From Cardinalis cardinalis (Eukaryota; Chordata; Aves; Passeriformes; Cardinalidae): a DNA stretch of 64,000 nucleotides. Made by a program: the position numbers and the translations under genes. The stretch lies in assembly GCA_014549065.1 (NCBI GenBank), contig JACDOX010000021.1, forward strand, positions 868,572-932,571, in the 5' to 3' direction. Positions 34,101-45,470 of this stretch are shown here, piece after piece; position 1 is the stretch's first letter, and the number at the start of each line of letters is the position of its first letter. The notes under the pieces are model-generated. The model worked only from the letters and a program-made list of their open reading frames with translations, did no database searches and was not told the DNA's origin.

Positions 34101-36633
34101 AAAGTTGTATTAATGTCAGNGTGTGTGGGTGGAAGGAAAGAGTGAGGTTAGCTAGAGCTTGAATATATNAAAAACCAACAAAACCAGGAGTTTTTCCTAA
34201 AATTTCATGATTAGAATCACTTTTCACAGGGCTCTGTNACATCTCATCACAGTTCTACTGAGCACCTTTCTCTTCCACTCCCAACTGCTTTATGTAACAG
34301 AGACAGCTCCATGGTTTGGGTAGAAAAGACCAAGAGAAAAGTCTGTGTTCNATTTCTTTGAGCATAAAGCCTTTCACCATGTGCTGAAAAAATGTAGGTA
34401 CCACTGGCTCCTGCAGTTCCTCATCTCCTTGATCTTAAATCAGCTCTTTTCCAGATGCTTTTTCAGAATACTCTACCCTCTGTTGCTTTTCAGTGTGGTT
34501 TCTGCTTGTTTCTTGCATTGGGATACTCCCCTTCCTTCTTTCCCCTTTTCCTCCCTTTCACATCACCAGAAAATAAAACTGCCACTAATCAAATGATTTC
34601 TGCTTTCCTGACAAAATTCAAGTATTTATTGATGCCATGTTGTAGCTCTTGAATCACTCTGTGAGACTACAGCACAAAGCAACACAGATGTCAGCCCCTC
34701 TGAGGAGATGCCATCAGTTGATAACTTGTGATTAAACCCATGCTTAACTCAAGTATAGGACACATCTGGGTTAATTTAAGGGAGGAATATATATGAATTT
34801 AAATTTAAGAAATTGCTTGAGCTGTAATTCAGCAACTTTATTGCCTCACACAAATAAATTCTATCTTTGCCAACTCCTTTTCCAACTTAAACATCTTTTC
34901 TTCTGATGTAAAAAATTCCCAAATCTGGAAATACCCAGTCCTTCCAATACCTCTGAAGGAAAAGACTCAACTGCCAACTTGGCAAATATCCCCCATAAAA
35001 AGACACTTTTTTTACTTACAGTGGTCCACCTGCATAAAATNAAATGAGTTCCTTGTGTGGGGTTTCATCAATGATGTCTGCATGATAAATCTGTGCTATT
35101 TTTATGTCTTTGAGATTTCACCTGATTCTTATTTACAAAGGACAGATGCAATTCCCTGTATCCACTTAGATTTCACTACTGAAACAAACCCCAAAACCAA
35201 TAACATTTTTGGCAATGACTTGTGCTTGTTGACTTCCAGTTCAGAAACCACTAGAAAAGGTTTCACCCATGTTAAATGACTTTTATTTTTCAATCACTGT
35301 TATACAGAGTAGAAAACAAGAGTCAATTAAAATAAGAATACTGTATCTAATGACATTACTTATTTATAAGACTAAAGCTATGTCCTTGTGGGTTTATGGT
35401 TATGCAGATCTAAGTTAGAGCATTTGAAATTAGTCTTCATCTTGACTGTGGCAAATAAGAAATATTTTTTAAAAGCCTGGAAAATTTTTGTTTGGACAGA
35501 AATGGCTTGATTTTGACATATTTATAATACAAAACAAAGCTAAAAGATTTGTAGGAACTGTCACAGCAAAATGTTTTGCTTTAAATTGCCAAAATTCTGT
35601 TACAGAAATCACTCAGGTTTTATAAAATATTTCATGTGGTTTGCATGAAGAAATCATGAAGTGGAATGGATCCCAGTTTCCTGTCAGAGAAATTCCCCAA
35701 TTAGGATATTGGTAGTTTTTTCTCCCCACATTAGTGCAAGTCCTGTGACCACTCTGGTTTGCTGTGTCCCTTCAATATTTCTGAGCAGGTTCACCAATTC
35801 AATAAAAAAGCATTTTCTNTTCTCTTTCTTAAGGTTTTTTGGGTTTTTAAGGGGCAGCTCATTCAGCTGATATTTAGGTAGGAAGAATGATTTGAAAATG
35901 TCAATATTCCTGCAGTGCCATTCCTGTTTCAGGAGTGCTTGATGTAAGGCCTGTGAGCCCTTAGGTACCACTTGACCTGACTGACCAAGAGGTACAACCA
36001 TTTTCAGAAGCANTAAAACTGCATAATTCAATGAACATTTCAATGAACTGAAACGCTCACAGCATTTCTGATACTGAAATCAAGGTTTTTATCTAAATGT
36101 GGCACCCTTGTTTTACAAGGAGCATTCTTCTCACCCTTCTCTCACAATTCTCAGGTCCATGTGGGTTTTTGGAATGTCATTTTCCTTCTGTGTGAAATTA
36201 CCTCCATCTCCAGGCTCCAGAGGATGAGCCTGCTGCTGGNTAACTGCATAACCCTGGGATCATTCACACACACAAACACAAAAAGGAATTATTTAATGAG
36301 GACAGGGCAAAGGGGTGTGAAATACTCCATGCATATTGCTCACGACCCATTAATATGTTCAGAATGAAAAACACCTGAAATTTGTGTTGCTGTATTGTTC
36401 TGCAGATGAGAAAAGATTTCTTAGTTGAAGTACATGACCTTCAGTGGAAAAAAGGGTTTGACCTTTCTAAAAAAGTTAATTAACAAGGAAGACTCTGTAA
36501 ATTAGGTCAAAGCATCCATTAAGATTCATGAAAATCCCAGCTTACAATACACTGGTCACCACCAGTAGTAGCTCTTCTCATCAGATGTCTGTATTTTAGC
36601 TTTTTCCTTGATTTTTCCTTTTCTTTTACTTAC
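31187..36633. other. Repeat-poor, AT-rich unannotated DNA
   Basis: More than 5 kb lack any CR1 or LTR that I can recognise. Short polypyrimidine runs and splice-like sites occur, but no supported exon was found. Confidence 0.4.
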
Positions 36634-36689
36634 AGAACCTGCTCCATTAAAAAAATTAGCTTTCTGTCATTTTCATGACTCATCAAGGC
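36634..36689 (-). other. Candidate 56-bp exon, minus strand
   Basis: Read on the minus strand, a strong acceptor (GGTTTTTTCCTTCAG) precedes a 56-base segment ending at a donor (GGTTCT|GTAAGT). One frame is open over 18 codons, the others have stops. Its phase does not join directly to the candidate exon at 37387-37570, so an intermediate exon would be needed if both were real. Confidence 0.15.
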
Positions 36690-37386
36690 CTGAAGGAAAA
36701 AACCAGAATCATCCACAGTCTTCTCATTTGTGACACAGACTATTAACAACTTCATTAACTTTCTTCAGGCCATGTTTTTGTTCAAGGTCTCTCGTGCATT
36801 TTTACAGGAGTTACTGGAAAGATGCATTGTCTTGGGCTTCTGTCAAGAGAAAAAAAAAAGGAATTAGAAATGCCTTTACATTCATTAAGACATGGGAAAT
36901 AATTCCTGTAAATGTAATTGTAAGTAAAACTAATCTTGGTCACTGCTTTGTGNTCAAAAGATAGAAAATACATTTGATTGCATTTCTTCTCATTAGGAAA
37001 CAATATATCACAACCATCGGCTTTAACCCTTGATTAAGAACAGAGAATCATTAATGCACAGCAAACCAGAAACTATAAACAAGAGGAGAAGTTTCTAAAC
37101 CCAAGTTTCTTGTTCTACACTACCAACNTGCAACATTATATCAGATATAAATAATCCCCTCTATAAATCTCATTAAGGCAACAGGAGATTGTATAATAAG
37201 CCTGAGAAAGGATCAAAATTTAGCCCAATACTCAGGACATGGAAGAACAGTACTGGGATACTGAGGAATTCAGCAATTTTCACTGTGATGAGCAAATACT
37301 GAACAGCTCTTCATCCCACCTGTGTGTAGAAAGCACAAGAAGATGTAATCATGGAAAAAGCAGAAGGTTTGAGGGCAGTAACTCAC

Positions 37387-37570
37387 CTGAAGTGAAGCAA
37401 ATCCATTGACTGTTTTCTTTAAGAGCAGAATAGTTCCTGAACTGGATGTGCAGCCGTGGCAGCACAGAAACCCTTCTGCCCCTCAGACAGACAATTCTGA
37501 AGTCCATCTTAATTTGTGAGAGGTAAATTAAGATCTGAGTATTAATCCTTCTCCCTATGCTTTTCTTTGG
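37387..37570 (-). CDS. Candidate first coding exon of an unidentified minus-strand gene
   Basis: On the minus strand a good acceptor (CCCTTTATTTTCCCAG, just above 37570) is followed by 63 bases of leader. Then comes an ATG at 37507-37505 in a strong context (AAGATGG), 40 open codons and a consensus donor (TTCAG|GTGAGT at 37386). The peptide begins M-D-F-R-I-V-C-L-R-G-R-R, is arginine-rich with few acids, and has R-N-Y-S at about residues 24-27, which could suit a mitochondrial targeting sequence. It lies about 6.4 kb downstream of a minus-strand donor in the CpG island, consistent with a non-coding exon 1. I do not recognise the protein, and no further exon is secure. Confidence 0.3.
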
Positions 37571-38939
37571 CTGGGAAAATAAAGGGATTCTAGGGACAGG
37601 GAAGTTCCAGAAGACAACTTTTAACTAGTTCTGCAAAGGCAAGAGCCAAAAATACATCCTGCAGTTCTTAAATCTGTTCACCTTCTGCCTCGTTCCTCTG
37701 CCACCTCCTGTCCCTTCTCTCACACACTCAGCCCAATTCCCTCCTCCTGTGCTGTCTCCCTCTCCTTGCTCTCCCTCCTGGCCAAGACTCCCAGAACACA
37801 AATTCTGTGCCCAGATGAACCACACTGAAGTACAGCTTGCATCATCACTGTTTACCTCTGACAAGTTTCCTTAATTGANATCCCCAGCAAGAAAAAAACG
37901 CTCCTGGCGTTGCGTGGGCTCCCCAGGCATGGACAGATTTCCTGTTGTTTTGATGCAGTGTGCAAACACAAGAAAATANAAGTTGTTTTCCAAGGAGCTA
38001 ACAACATCAGCAGCACGAGGCATGAAGTGTTTACAAACAACAGATGGGAGACAAACAGCTCGAAGGTGGGGGTCAACGTGGGAAACAGAACTCTCTGCCT
38101 AAGAGCTGCTTGTCTCAACAAGGGGCTTGGAGGAAAGAAGAGCNCTGAGGAGAGAGAGAAGATGATTTTTTTCTCATATATGTACAATTAAGAAAGCTCT
38201 GAGGTAAGAGAAATGGAGGCAGCTTTAAAGAAGTCAAGCTAGTTGTTGAAGAAGAGCAGAGAAGATACATTTCCTGAGTCTCAGTCTTTGAGACAGAAAT
38301 ATATTCATTTTATAAATGTGAGAAAAAGAAGTTATGGCACTTGAACTGAATATTCCAAATTTTATATCACATTCCCTGAATACATGCAAAAATTCTAAAC
38401 TCTTCTTTCTCTATGCCCCTTTGAAATACAGAGACTCAATGAATCTACTGCAAAGTGTCCTTGCAATTAAAGGTGACAGATGATCTCGACAAACACACAA
38501 CCCCCTGCTCTGATAATTGGTGGCACCAACTGAAGTTCAAAGGAAAATTTTAACAAAATTTAAAGCCTGTTCCTATGGTTTTCAGAAGAAACTATTTAAG
38601 GAAAAGGCCTTTTAACAGCCTGCTATGGTGGGCATTGATCTAAGTCCAACACCAGCAAACAGCAGGTGTACTCTCTGTGTTTCTTCTGAATTTTTAAATT
38701 CAGCTTTCTGAAAGCAGTGAAGGTATCTGCCCCATCCTCTCTGGCATTAATAGACATACCCCCTGTGGGTTTTTTTCTAAACAAACTGCATCTGCTGCTT
38801 GCCTGCAAGTCTCTTCAGGGGTCTGAGGCAGGCTAAGGCCCTGGATGCTCTGCCTGGCAGGTCCTTTTGAGCCAGAGCAAGGGGTGGCAGAGGGCATGGC
38901 AGGCAAGGCCTCTGTGTCACAGCCCACCCTGCAAGTGAC
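37571..38939. other. Unannotated DNA
   Basis: No repeat or supported exon is recognised. The last 150 bases are moderately GC-rich. The six bases AGTGAC at 38934-38939 form the left target-site duplication of the LTR that follows. Confidence 0.35.
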
Positions 38940-39321
38940 TGNGGTGTTTTTGGGGTCCCNCATCGTGGGGAAGAATGATGAATCTGACTCCACATTCTTA
39001 GAAGGCAAATTTATTATTTTATGATATTATATTACATTATAGAATGCTATATTAAACTATACTAAAGAATAGAGAATNGATACTTACAGAAGGCTTAACA
39101 AGATAATAATAAAAACTTGTGACTCTCGCCAGAGTCCCNACACAGCTGGACTGTGATTGGCCACTAAGTCAAAACAATTCACATGTTGGATAAACAACCA
39201 CATTCCAGAGCAGCAAAACACAGGAGAAGCAAATGAGACAATATTGTTTTCCTTTTTCTCTGAGTCTTCCCAGGAGAGAAATCCTGGCTAANGGATTTTT
39301 CCAGAAAATATGACAGTNAAA
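38940..39321 (-). mobile_element. Solo LTR, endogenous retrovirus (ERVK-like), minus orientation
   Basis: This 382-bp element is homologous over its whole length to the one at 57966-58386. It begins TGNGGTGTTTTTGGGGTCCC on the + strand and ends GTNAAA, so the terminal CA is mutated. It is flanked by AGTGAC (38934-38939 and 39322-39327), extendable to AAGTGAC. On the minus strand it has an ATTGG/CCAAT box (39156-39160) and AATAAA near the far end (about 39011), giving its transcriptional sense. A 6-bp duplication fits ERVK-type elements. No internal viral sequence is present. Confidence 0.82.
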
Positions 39322-39327
39322 AGTGAC

Positions 39328-42300
39328 TCTCCGTAAAACACCCAATTTAAATATCCTGCAGGATGGAAAGGCTTCACTGTGCTGCTCATGGAACACCCAA
39401 CACAGGAGGAAAGATTCAGTGCAGGAAATATTTTTGACACACTGTACTTGAGCACTGCTCAAAAATGACACACCCAAACTGAAATTCAGATACTCAAATG
39501 TGTTCAGGGACAGGGAGTGATGTTAGTCAATCCCTGGATATTTATGTTCACTCAGTCAATCCAAAAAGAAATGTCTTATTATACAAGGCACTGAAAGATC
39601 TTTTGGGAGTTGCTGACAACATCCCTTCAGCACAGGTAGCCAATATCTACATTAAAGCAACAAGTTGGTTTGTCTTTAGATATCACTGGGCCTAGAAGAA
39701 GCTTAAAGTATTCCAAGATCCACCTGCAGCTTTCAGTCTGAATTGCCTGTGAGATAGATCCTCAATTTCTCCCACTTAGATATCATTTAAATTATTATTT
39801 TCCTTAAAAACCCTCACTAGTCTTAGTTTCCCAGTTCTCCAAAATTCTCTTTTTCACTAAAGCACAAATGCTCTACAAATAGGATAAGGCATTCAGGATC
39901 AGGTGGTGAAGAAAAGCCCATTTAGACACAGAGGTATTGAGATAATAACAGAAGATGTAAGAACTCAAAAANGTTCTTGAAGCAAACAATCAAAATGGTT
40001 TTCAGCAATGATCTCTCTTGGTGTAGAAGGAAGTTCTACAACAGAAAAGATGAGTAAAAGGTGTGGAGGGTTTTTTTGTGTGTACACAGACACAATGCTG
40101 AGACTTTATGCCGGGGAAAAGGGGAAATTCCTGCCGTGGTAGTTCTCACAAGAGTGAGATGTAGAGATAAAAACTCAGTTTTTAATACTTCAAGAAGCAG
40201 ACTAAGCTATTGTAAGACTGAAAACACGTCAAATATTTAGTCTAACTGAAGAAGCTGGTATTGTACAGNACTTAGATGCAAGGAAAATACAAGAAAACAG
40301 AGGAAAAAAAAGAGATAAAGTATGTGACAGATATTATAGCAAAAGCTAAATGTCCACTGTGAGGGAAAAAAGAGATAAACTGATTGTTACATTAAAAAAA
40401 ACACAAAAAGCTAGAATTAGCATGAAGAAATAATATTGTGATTATATTTATAAACATGCTCAGTTTAATTTTAGATCTATCCTCANTGTAAATTTTTCTG
40501 GCATGCTGGAAAAGATAGAAGTTTTAGGCTGTTGTCCTCACTATCAAAGTAACTTTGTCAGAGAACACATCACATGTAGTTTTATGGAGAAAATCTCTAT
40601 TTGCTGGATTTTAATGGTGGGCAGAAGAAAATTATTTACACTACACTACATCATGTCAAGGTCCCTCCTTTCTAATGTTGTTATTAAAGAAAAAAAACAA
40701 TTCCAAAGATGATTCAGAAAGTCAAGTACAGATCTGTCTGGGCATCAGCAAACTATAGATTAACATTTGGAAACCAGACTGCTGTGGGCTGAAATTTGCT
40801 GTGTGATAGATACCCANGAACCAACAATCTGCCTGTAAGGCCAAAATTACCAAAGCAGAGCTCCTTGAGCAGAGAAACTTAACCCCCCCTTGATTTCCTT
40901 TCCTTGTTATCCCAGGGAGCACACAGCTATGGGTTCTTCCAAGAGGAATGCACTCAGAGAACCCCAATGTTCATCCTGCCATGTAAATCCTGCAAAGTGT
41001 CTCCAGAGCTCACAAGACACCTGGAATTGTGTGCATCCTCCTTCTGGCTGGTCCCTCTGTCCTTACAGAGTTCAATCCATGATCCCACTCCTTCCCTGAT
41101 GGCCTTTTCCATAGCTAAGGGCTGCTCCACCTATAGGAGGTCAATGGGCACAGGCAGAGGGTTCATCTTGCACAAAACCCACTTAATAATGGGTTCTAGA
41201 TAATGACAGGCAGTTCTACAGTTGACACAAAATTTAAAAAAAAACAAACCAAAAAAAGCACCCATGCATACTTCCCTCAAGCAGAACAGTCCTTTTGTCT
41301 GTCTTGCTAGTCCAAGTCCCCAGTATCTCCAATGGGTTGGTGATGTTTCTTCTCCCTCCATAGCTGGGTGTTGGCAGTGGGAGATGTCACAGAGTCAAAG
41401 GAATTTGTTTGGAGCTTTCAGCTGGCCTCCCCTGGCAGGTGTGAGCTACATTCACTCACTGAGCAGCTTAGCAGCTTATCTCAGGTTTTAGTAAACAAAG
41501 TTTTTAGTGGCATCAAATTCAGTTTTCTTCTTTTTCTTTGAGATAATGGTAAAAATAAGGGTGATTTCAAAAACCACTTAATAACCTAAAGGAAAGACAG
41601 AAATGACAGAGCTTCCTTCAGGACCATGAAAAAAGTAAGTTCATAGAGCTCTTCCAGATCTTCAGATTTCCTCATGGCATTCTGGGAGATCTCTTAGCAA
41701 CAGTCCAGCAATCCATGTCTTCTGTCTCAGATAAAAGTGATCTGGATGAGGTAAGCAACCTCATTTATTTCTGAAATTGACANACTTTAAACAAAAACAT
41801 ACAAAACCACAAAACCAGCTGAATGAGTCCTTAGGTTGAAATTTACAAGAGATGCATTTGAAGCCTTGCTACTGGTGAAGGGGAAAAATACTATTTTTCA
41901 TAATCATGCTTATTTTATTATTTGTGGTCTTACACATCCACTATAGCTCATGCTCATTTCAGTCAGATGCCTGGAGGAACATTTAGCTGACATTCAATTA
42001 GCAAAGTAATGCAGGGTGATAAAGCAGTAGGTAATTTACCATGTTCTGTTTGGGAACATTCCTTGTTGCCATTAATATTCACAACACACCAGCCAGTTCC
42101 AAAGGAAGGCACTGCCCCTACCAAGAACAACCAGCAATCCAAAACATCTGGATTANAAAAATAGAGGCAAGAAACAGAAGGTCTGTAGGCAACAGTTTCC
42201 TAACATCACACACCTCCATTTAACAGGGTGGGAAGGACAAAAACAGTACCTAGAAAAGGAATTTGGTGCCACCTGCAAACCTATTAAAGCACAAACTAAA

Positions 42301-43039
42301 CCCCCAGTTTGCCCTGCACCAAGAATTTGCACCTCATCATAAAGGGGACGTCAGCCTAGCATGGTCTCTGCTCACACCTGACACTGTGAGGTTATAAGAA
42401 TTCCAAGTATTTCTGTACACTACTGACTGTGACTACTTCCAGCTACATGGCTGCACCAAGTATGTGCCACGCAGCATCTGGTCACGTTTAAATTCATATT
42501 NAAACGATCTTGACTGTATTTTTATNTGGGAAAAGACAAGAAAAAGACTGGAAACTGCTGCCTCTACTTGAGGCCTATCAGTGGCACCTGTACCACTAGC
42601 ATCATTCCCATACAGGCTGAGGCAGGGAAATTGTTTTGGCAAGATCCCTGCAAGCCTAAAACTGTCAAGCAAAGGTAAAAGAGTGGGAGGACTCCTCCCC
42701 CTCCCCTCTTCGGTGCCTGTGAGTTTCTGTAGAAGCCAGGGAAGCAGATGGATGCCANAAGAGGTGCAAAGGATGCCTGGAACGACAGCACGTCAGTGGG
42801 ATTCGTATGGGAATGGCAAAATCCCCTGGTGACACCCACGCTCCACTNGGATCTTCCTCCACCCCTGGGGTGTGGAGCAGGACGGTGGCAGCACGTTCTG
42901 GCCAAGAGAGACAGCAGAAGGTGCTGCCAGCGTAGTGAAAAANAAAAGATAAGGTTGGTAGGATGAGCAAGGGGGAAATGAAAGNGCAAGGCTTTGCAGA
43001 GAGGACCAAACCCTGGTATTTGGTGCACAGAATCAGCAA
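39328..43039. other. Unannotated DNA
   Basis: No repeat family is recognised. A 20-bp splice-bounded segment (41731-41750) and a GC-richer patch (42600-42930) are the only points of note. Confidence 0.4.
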
Positions 43040-43290
43040 ATCATAGAATCAATTAGGTTGGAAAAGACCTCTGAGATTATCAAGTCCAGCCAATGATCCA
43101 ACATCACTGAGTGCCACGTCCAGTCTTNCCTTAAACACCTCCAGGGATGAATGACTCCATCACCTCTCTGGACAGCCCATCCCCATGTCTAACCACCCTT
43201 TCTGTGAAGAAATCCCTCCTAAAGTCCAACCTGAACGTCCCCTGGAGCAGCTTAGGGCTGTGACCTGTCATCCTGTGGCTGGCTCTCTGA
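43040..43290 (-). mobile_element. CR1 LINE, 3' end, antisense
   Basis: The + strand reads ATCATAGAATCAATTAGG, 'ggaaaagacctctgagatta', 'acacctccagggatgaatga', 'ctaaccaccctttctgtgaa' and 'gtgacctgtcatcctgtgg'. It is an antisense CR1 copy abutting the CpG island. Confidence 0.92.
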
Positions 43291-43594
43291 GACCCNACAC
43301 CCTCCTGTCAGGCAGGGCTGCCGAACACCCAAGGAAGAAAGACACACACAGAGTTTCTGTAGCTGAAGAGAACAGGAGAACCGAGGCTCCTGCCATCAGT
43401 CCTGNCGGTCCATCCATACCCACCGCTCTTCCTTCCCCCTGCGAGGCGCCTGAGGCCGCGCTCGGGCCATGACGGGGGCGCACCCAGAGAGCGCCTCCAG
43501 CCCCTCGTCCCGGCCCTGCTGCCACAGCTCCCGGCGCTGCTCCCGGGCCACCCGGCCGTGCCCGGAGAGCCNCCGCTGCCGGCACTGCCTGCAG

Positions 43595-43850
43595 AGAATC
43601 GCGGCGTGCTTTGGGCTGGAAGGGCCCCCCGAAGCCCATCTCGATCCCTCCCTGCCTTGGGNAGGGANAGCTCCCACTGCGCCAGCCCGCTCCAAGCCCG
43701 TCCAACCCGGCCTTGGGCACTTCCAGGGATGGGGAACCCACAGCTCCTCTGTGCCAGGGCCTCACCGCCCTAATACGGAGGCATTTCTCCCTATTATCTA
43801 ATCCAAACGCGCTCTCAGTCAGTGTAAGCCCATTCCCCTTGCGCTGTCAC
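43595..43850 (-). mobile_element. GC-enriched CR1 LINE copy at the island edge
   Basis: The segment is recognisable as antisense CR1 3' end: TTTGGGCTGGAAGGGCCCC, 'aagcccgtccaacccggcct', 'gggcacttccagggatgggg', 'tgtgccagggcctcaccgcc'. Many positions that are A or T in the other copies are G or C here, including new CpGs. It lies inside the rising flank of the CpG island. Confidence 0.85.
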
Positions 43851-44014
43851 AGCCCGCTCTCGTAAACAGCCTCTCCATCCCTCCCGTGCCTCCCGCCGCC
43901 CCTGCGCCTCCCGCTCCGCACCGCCCGCACCGGGGCCGCGTCCCCCGCTCCCGCAGCGCCCGTGCCCCGCTCTCAGCCCCCCACCTGCCGCAGCCGTGCC
44001 CGCTCCGTACTCAC

Positions 44015-44150
44015 GGCCGGCCCCGGAGCCGGGAAAGCGGCGGGTCCATCCCTCCCTCCCTCGTCGGCAGCGCCCGGCGGCGCAGGCGCGCTGCCGCCTC
44101 CTCCCCCCGTGGCTGTGGCGGGGCGGCCGCGGCGGCAGCGCCCGGCTCCG
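44015..44150 (-). other. Candidate minus-strand first exon
   Basis: On the minus strand the GC-rich sequence ends at a consensus donor, GGCC|GTGAGT (donor bases 44014-44009). An ATG at 44049-44047 opens 11 codons before the donor, but spliced to the candidate exon at 37570 it meets a stop within a few codons. The exon is therefore more likely 5' UTR. The upstream boundary is not visible and the end at 44150 is nominal. Confidence 0.35.
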
Positions 44151-44199
44151 CTCAGAGCCGAGCGAGCGCGGCTCGGGCCGGCGGCGGGAGGAGGGAGCG

Positions 44200-44356
44200 A
44201 GGCGAGCGGGGAGGCGGGGACCGGGCGAGGGAGCCGCGCCGCGCACCCGGCCCGTCAGTGACCGGCGCTGCTGGGGAGGAGGAGGAGGTGGCGGAGGAGG
44301 AGGCGGCGGCGGCGGCGGCGGCGAGAGATTCTCCCACCCCCACCCACCGAGCTGAG
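44200..44356 (+). other. Candidate plus-strand first exon (5' UTR)
   Basis: The + strand sequence up to 44356 ends at a donor, CTGAG|GTGAGG. It holds a GGA/GGC repeat (44273-44322) and no plausible start codon context, so it would be non-coding leader. The start is nominal, since no transcription start can be read from sequence. Downstream introns would extend through the rest of the window. Confidence 0.35.
44273..44322 (+). repeat. GGA/GGC trinucleotide repeat
   Basis: GGA/GGT/GGC triplets run for about 50 bases, ending in seven perfect GGC units (44302-44322). It sits in the putative 5' UTR, a typical location for unstable CGG-type repeats. Confidence 0.9.
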
Positions 44357-44364
44357 GTGAGGCC

Positions 44365-44624
44365 AGGGCAAAGCATCCTCCTTTCTTCCCCTCATCCCTT
44401 CCTCCCTTTCATCCTTCCTCCCGACCTCCTTCCTTTCATCCTTCTTTCCTTATCCTCCTTCCCCCTTATCTCGCCTTNCCCTCATCCTTCCCTGCGCTTC
44501 CTGGTCCTCCTTTCCTTTCTTCTCTCCTTAGCCACCTTTCTCTACTCCTCCCCATCCCCCAGGCTCCCTCTCCCCGTGCCCACATTTCGCACCCTCCAGA
44601 TATAATAATCTTGCCTTCCCCCCC
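44365..44624 (+). repeat. Long polypyrimidine tract
   Basis: Some 200-250 bases are almost purely C and T on the + strand (CCTCCTTTCTTCCCCTCATC-like units repeated irregularly), immediately after the + strand donor and up to the gap. Such mirror-rich tracts can form triplex DNA and hinder sequencing. Confidence 0.85.
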
Positions 44625-44685
44625 NNNNNNNNNNNNNNNNNNNNNNNNNNNNNNNNNNNNNNNNNNNNNNNNNNNNNNNNNNNNN
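44625..44685. other. Assembly gap, 61 N
   Basis: A run of 61 N follows CCCCCC and precedes TTAATGC. It is the only multi-base gap longer than two bases in the window; its true length is unknown. Confidence 0.98.
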
Positions 44686-45470
44686 TTAATGCAATTTCAA
44701 TTCTCGCGCAGTGAAAGACCGGGAGAGGGAAAGAGACAGAGTCGGTCACGGAGATAATCCCCCCCTCCTGTAAAGAATAGATTAGAATTAATGGTCATTT
44801 TGTGGTGCGTGTATTATGGGAAGAGGGGGATTATATTTAGGGAAGAAAAGAGAGAATCAAAGGTGTGTTGTTCCACTTATTCATCTATTTACCCGCCATC
44901 GCTTCGAGGTGAAACCTGGCTCCGTATTATCTTAAATCTTTTTTTTTTTTTTTTTGGGTATTGTTTGAAATTATTCTCCTTTCTTCGGGCGTTAGAGGCT
45001 CCTTCCTCCCTTTTATCCATCGCCCTGTGCGTCCCTGCGCGCTGCGGTCGCCGCTGCTCCGATTGTGTGCGGGGAAGGGTCGCGGGCAGCGGGGAGGGGG
45101 CTGCGGGCACCTCCTCCATCTCCATCCCTTCCCTCCAGGCCCCTCCCGGGCTCTGAGACCTTCCCAAGTCCCCGCCGCACATCCCGAGAGGTGCCAGCTC
45201 CCGGCNGAGGATCCGCTCCGCTGGCGAGGAGCGAAAGTTTAAAGCGTGGCTTTGTCTTTGCGAGGAGCCGTGGGGATGCTGCCTGGAAAGCGACGGCAGC
45301 CAAAGTGTCTCCTTGTGGGGCTCCTTGGCGTGGGAGAAGTTTTTCTCGGCCGTGGTGGTGGTGATGGGGAGGGACAGGCTTGCCTGGCTGCCGTGCCCAC
45401 CTGGGAGGTGGCGTTGGGGATGCTCGGCGGGACATCCGAGCTCCAGGGCTTCGGGAAAGAAACTTTTAGA

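Larger units (their letters stand above)
43430..45470. promoter_or_regulatory. CpG island, probable bidirectional promoter
   Basis: GC content and CpG frequency rise abruptly from the AT-rich surroundings, most strongly at 43860-44340 and 45020-45260. There is no TATA box. Sp1-type GC boxes occur (GGGGCGG near 44120-44126), and an NRF1-like GCGCAGGCGC lies at 44080-44089. Consensus donors point outward on both strands (minus at 44014, plus at 44357), suggesting divergent transcripts. A further + donor-like GGTGAGTG is near 45521. The island is interrupted by the assembly gap. The genes driven cannot be identified here. Confidence 0.85.

Noticed and set aside
36782..37003. Minus-strand segment after a long polypyrimidine tract and GACAG
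   Set aside because: The acceptor is strong, but every frame closes soon and only weak donor-like sites are present; the phase does not join to the exon candidates either side.
40904..41203. 99-codon frame considered as retroviral remnant
   Set aside because: No motif of gag, pol or env is present, and there are no flanking LTRs.
43886..44605. 239-codon plus-strand open frame in the CpG island
   Set aside because: Stops are rare in GC-rich DNA; the product is low-complexity Ala/Pro/Arg/Ser, and the frame crosses the splice donor and the polypyrimidine tract.
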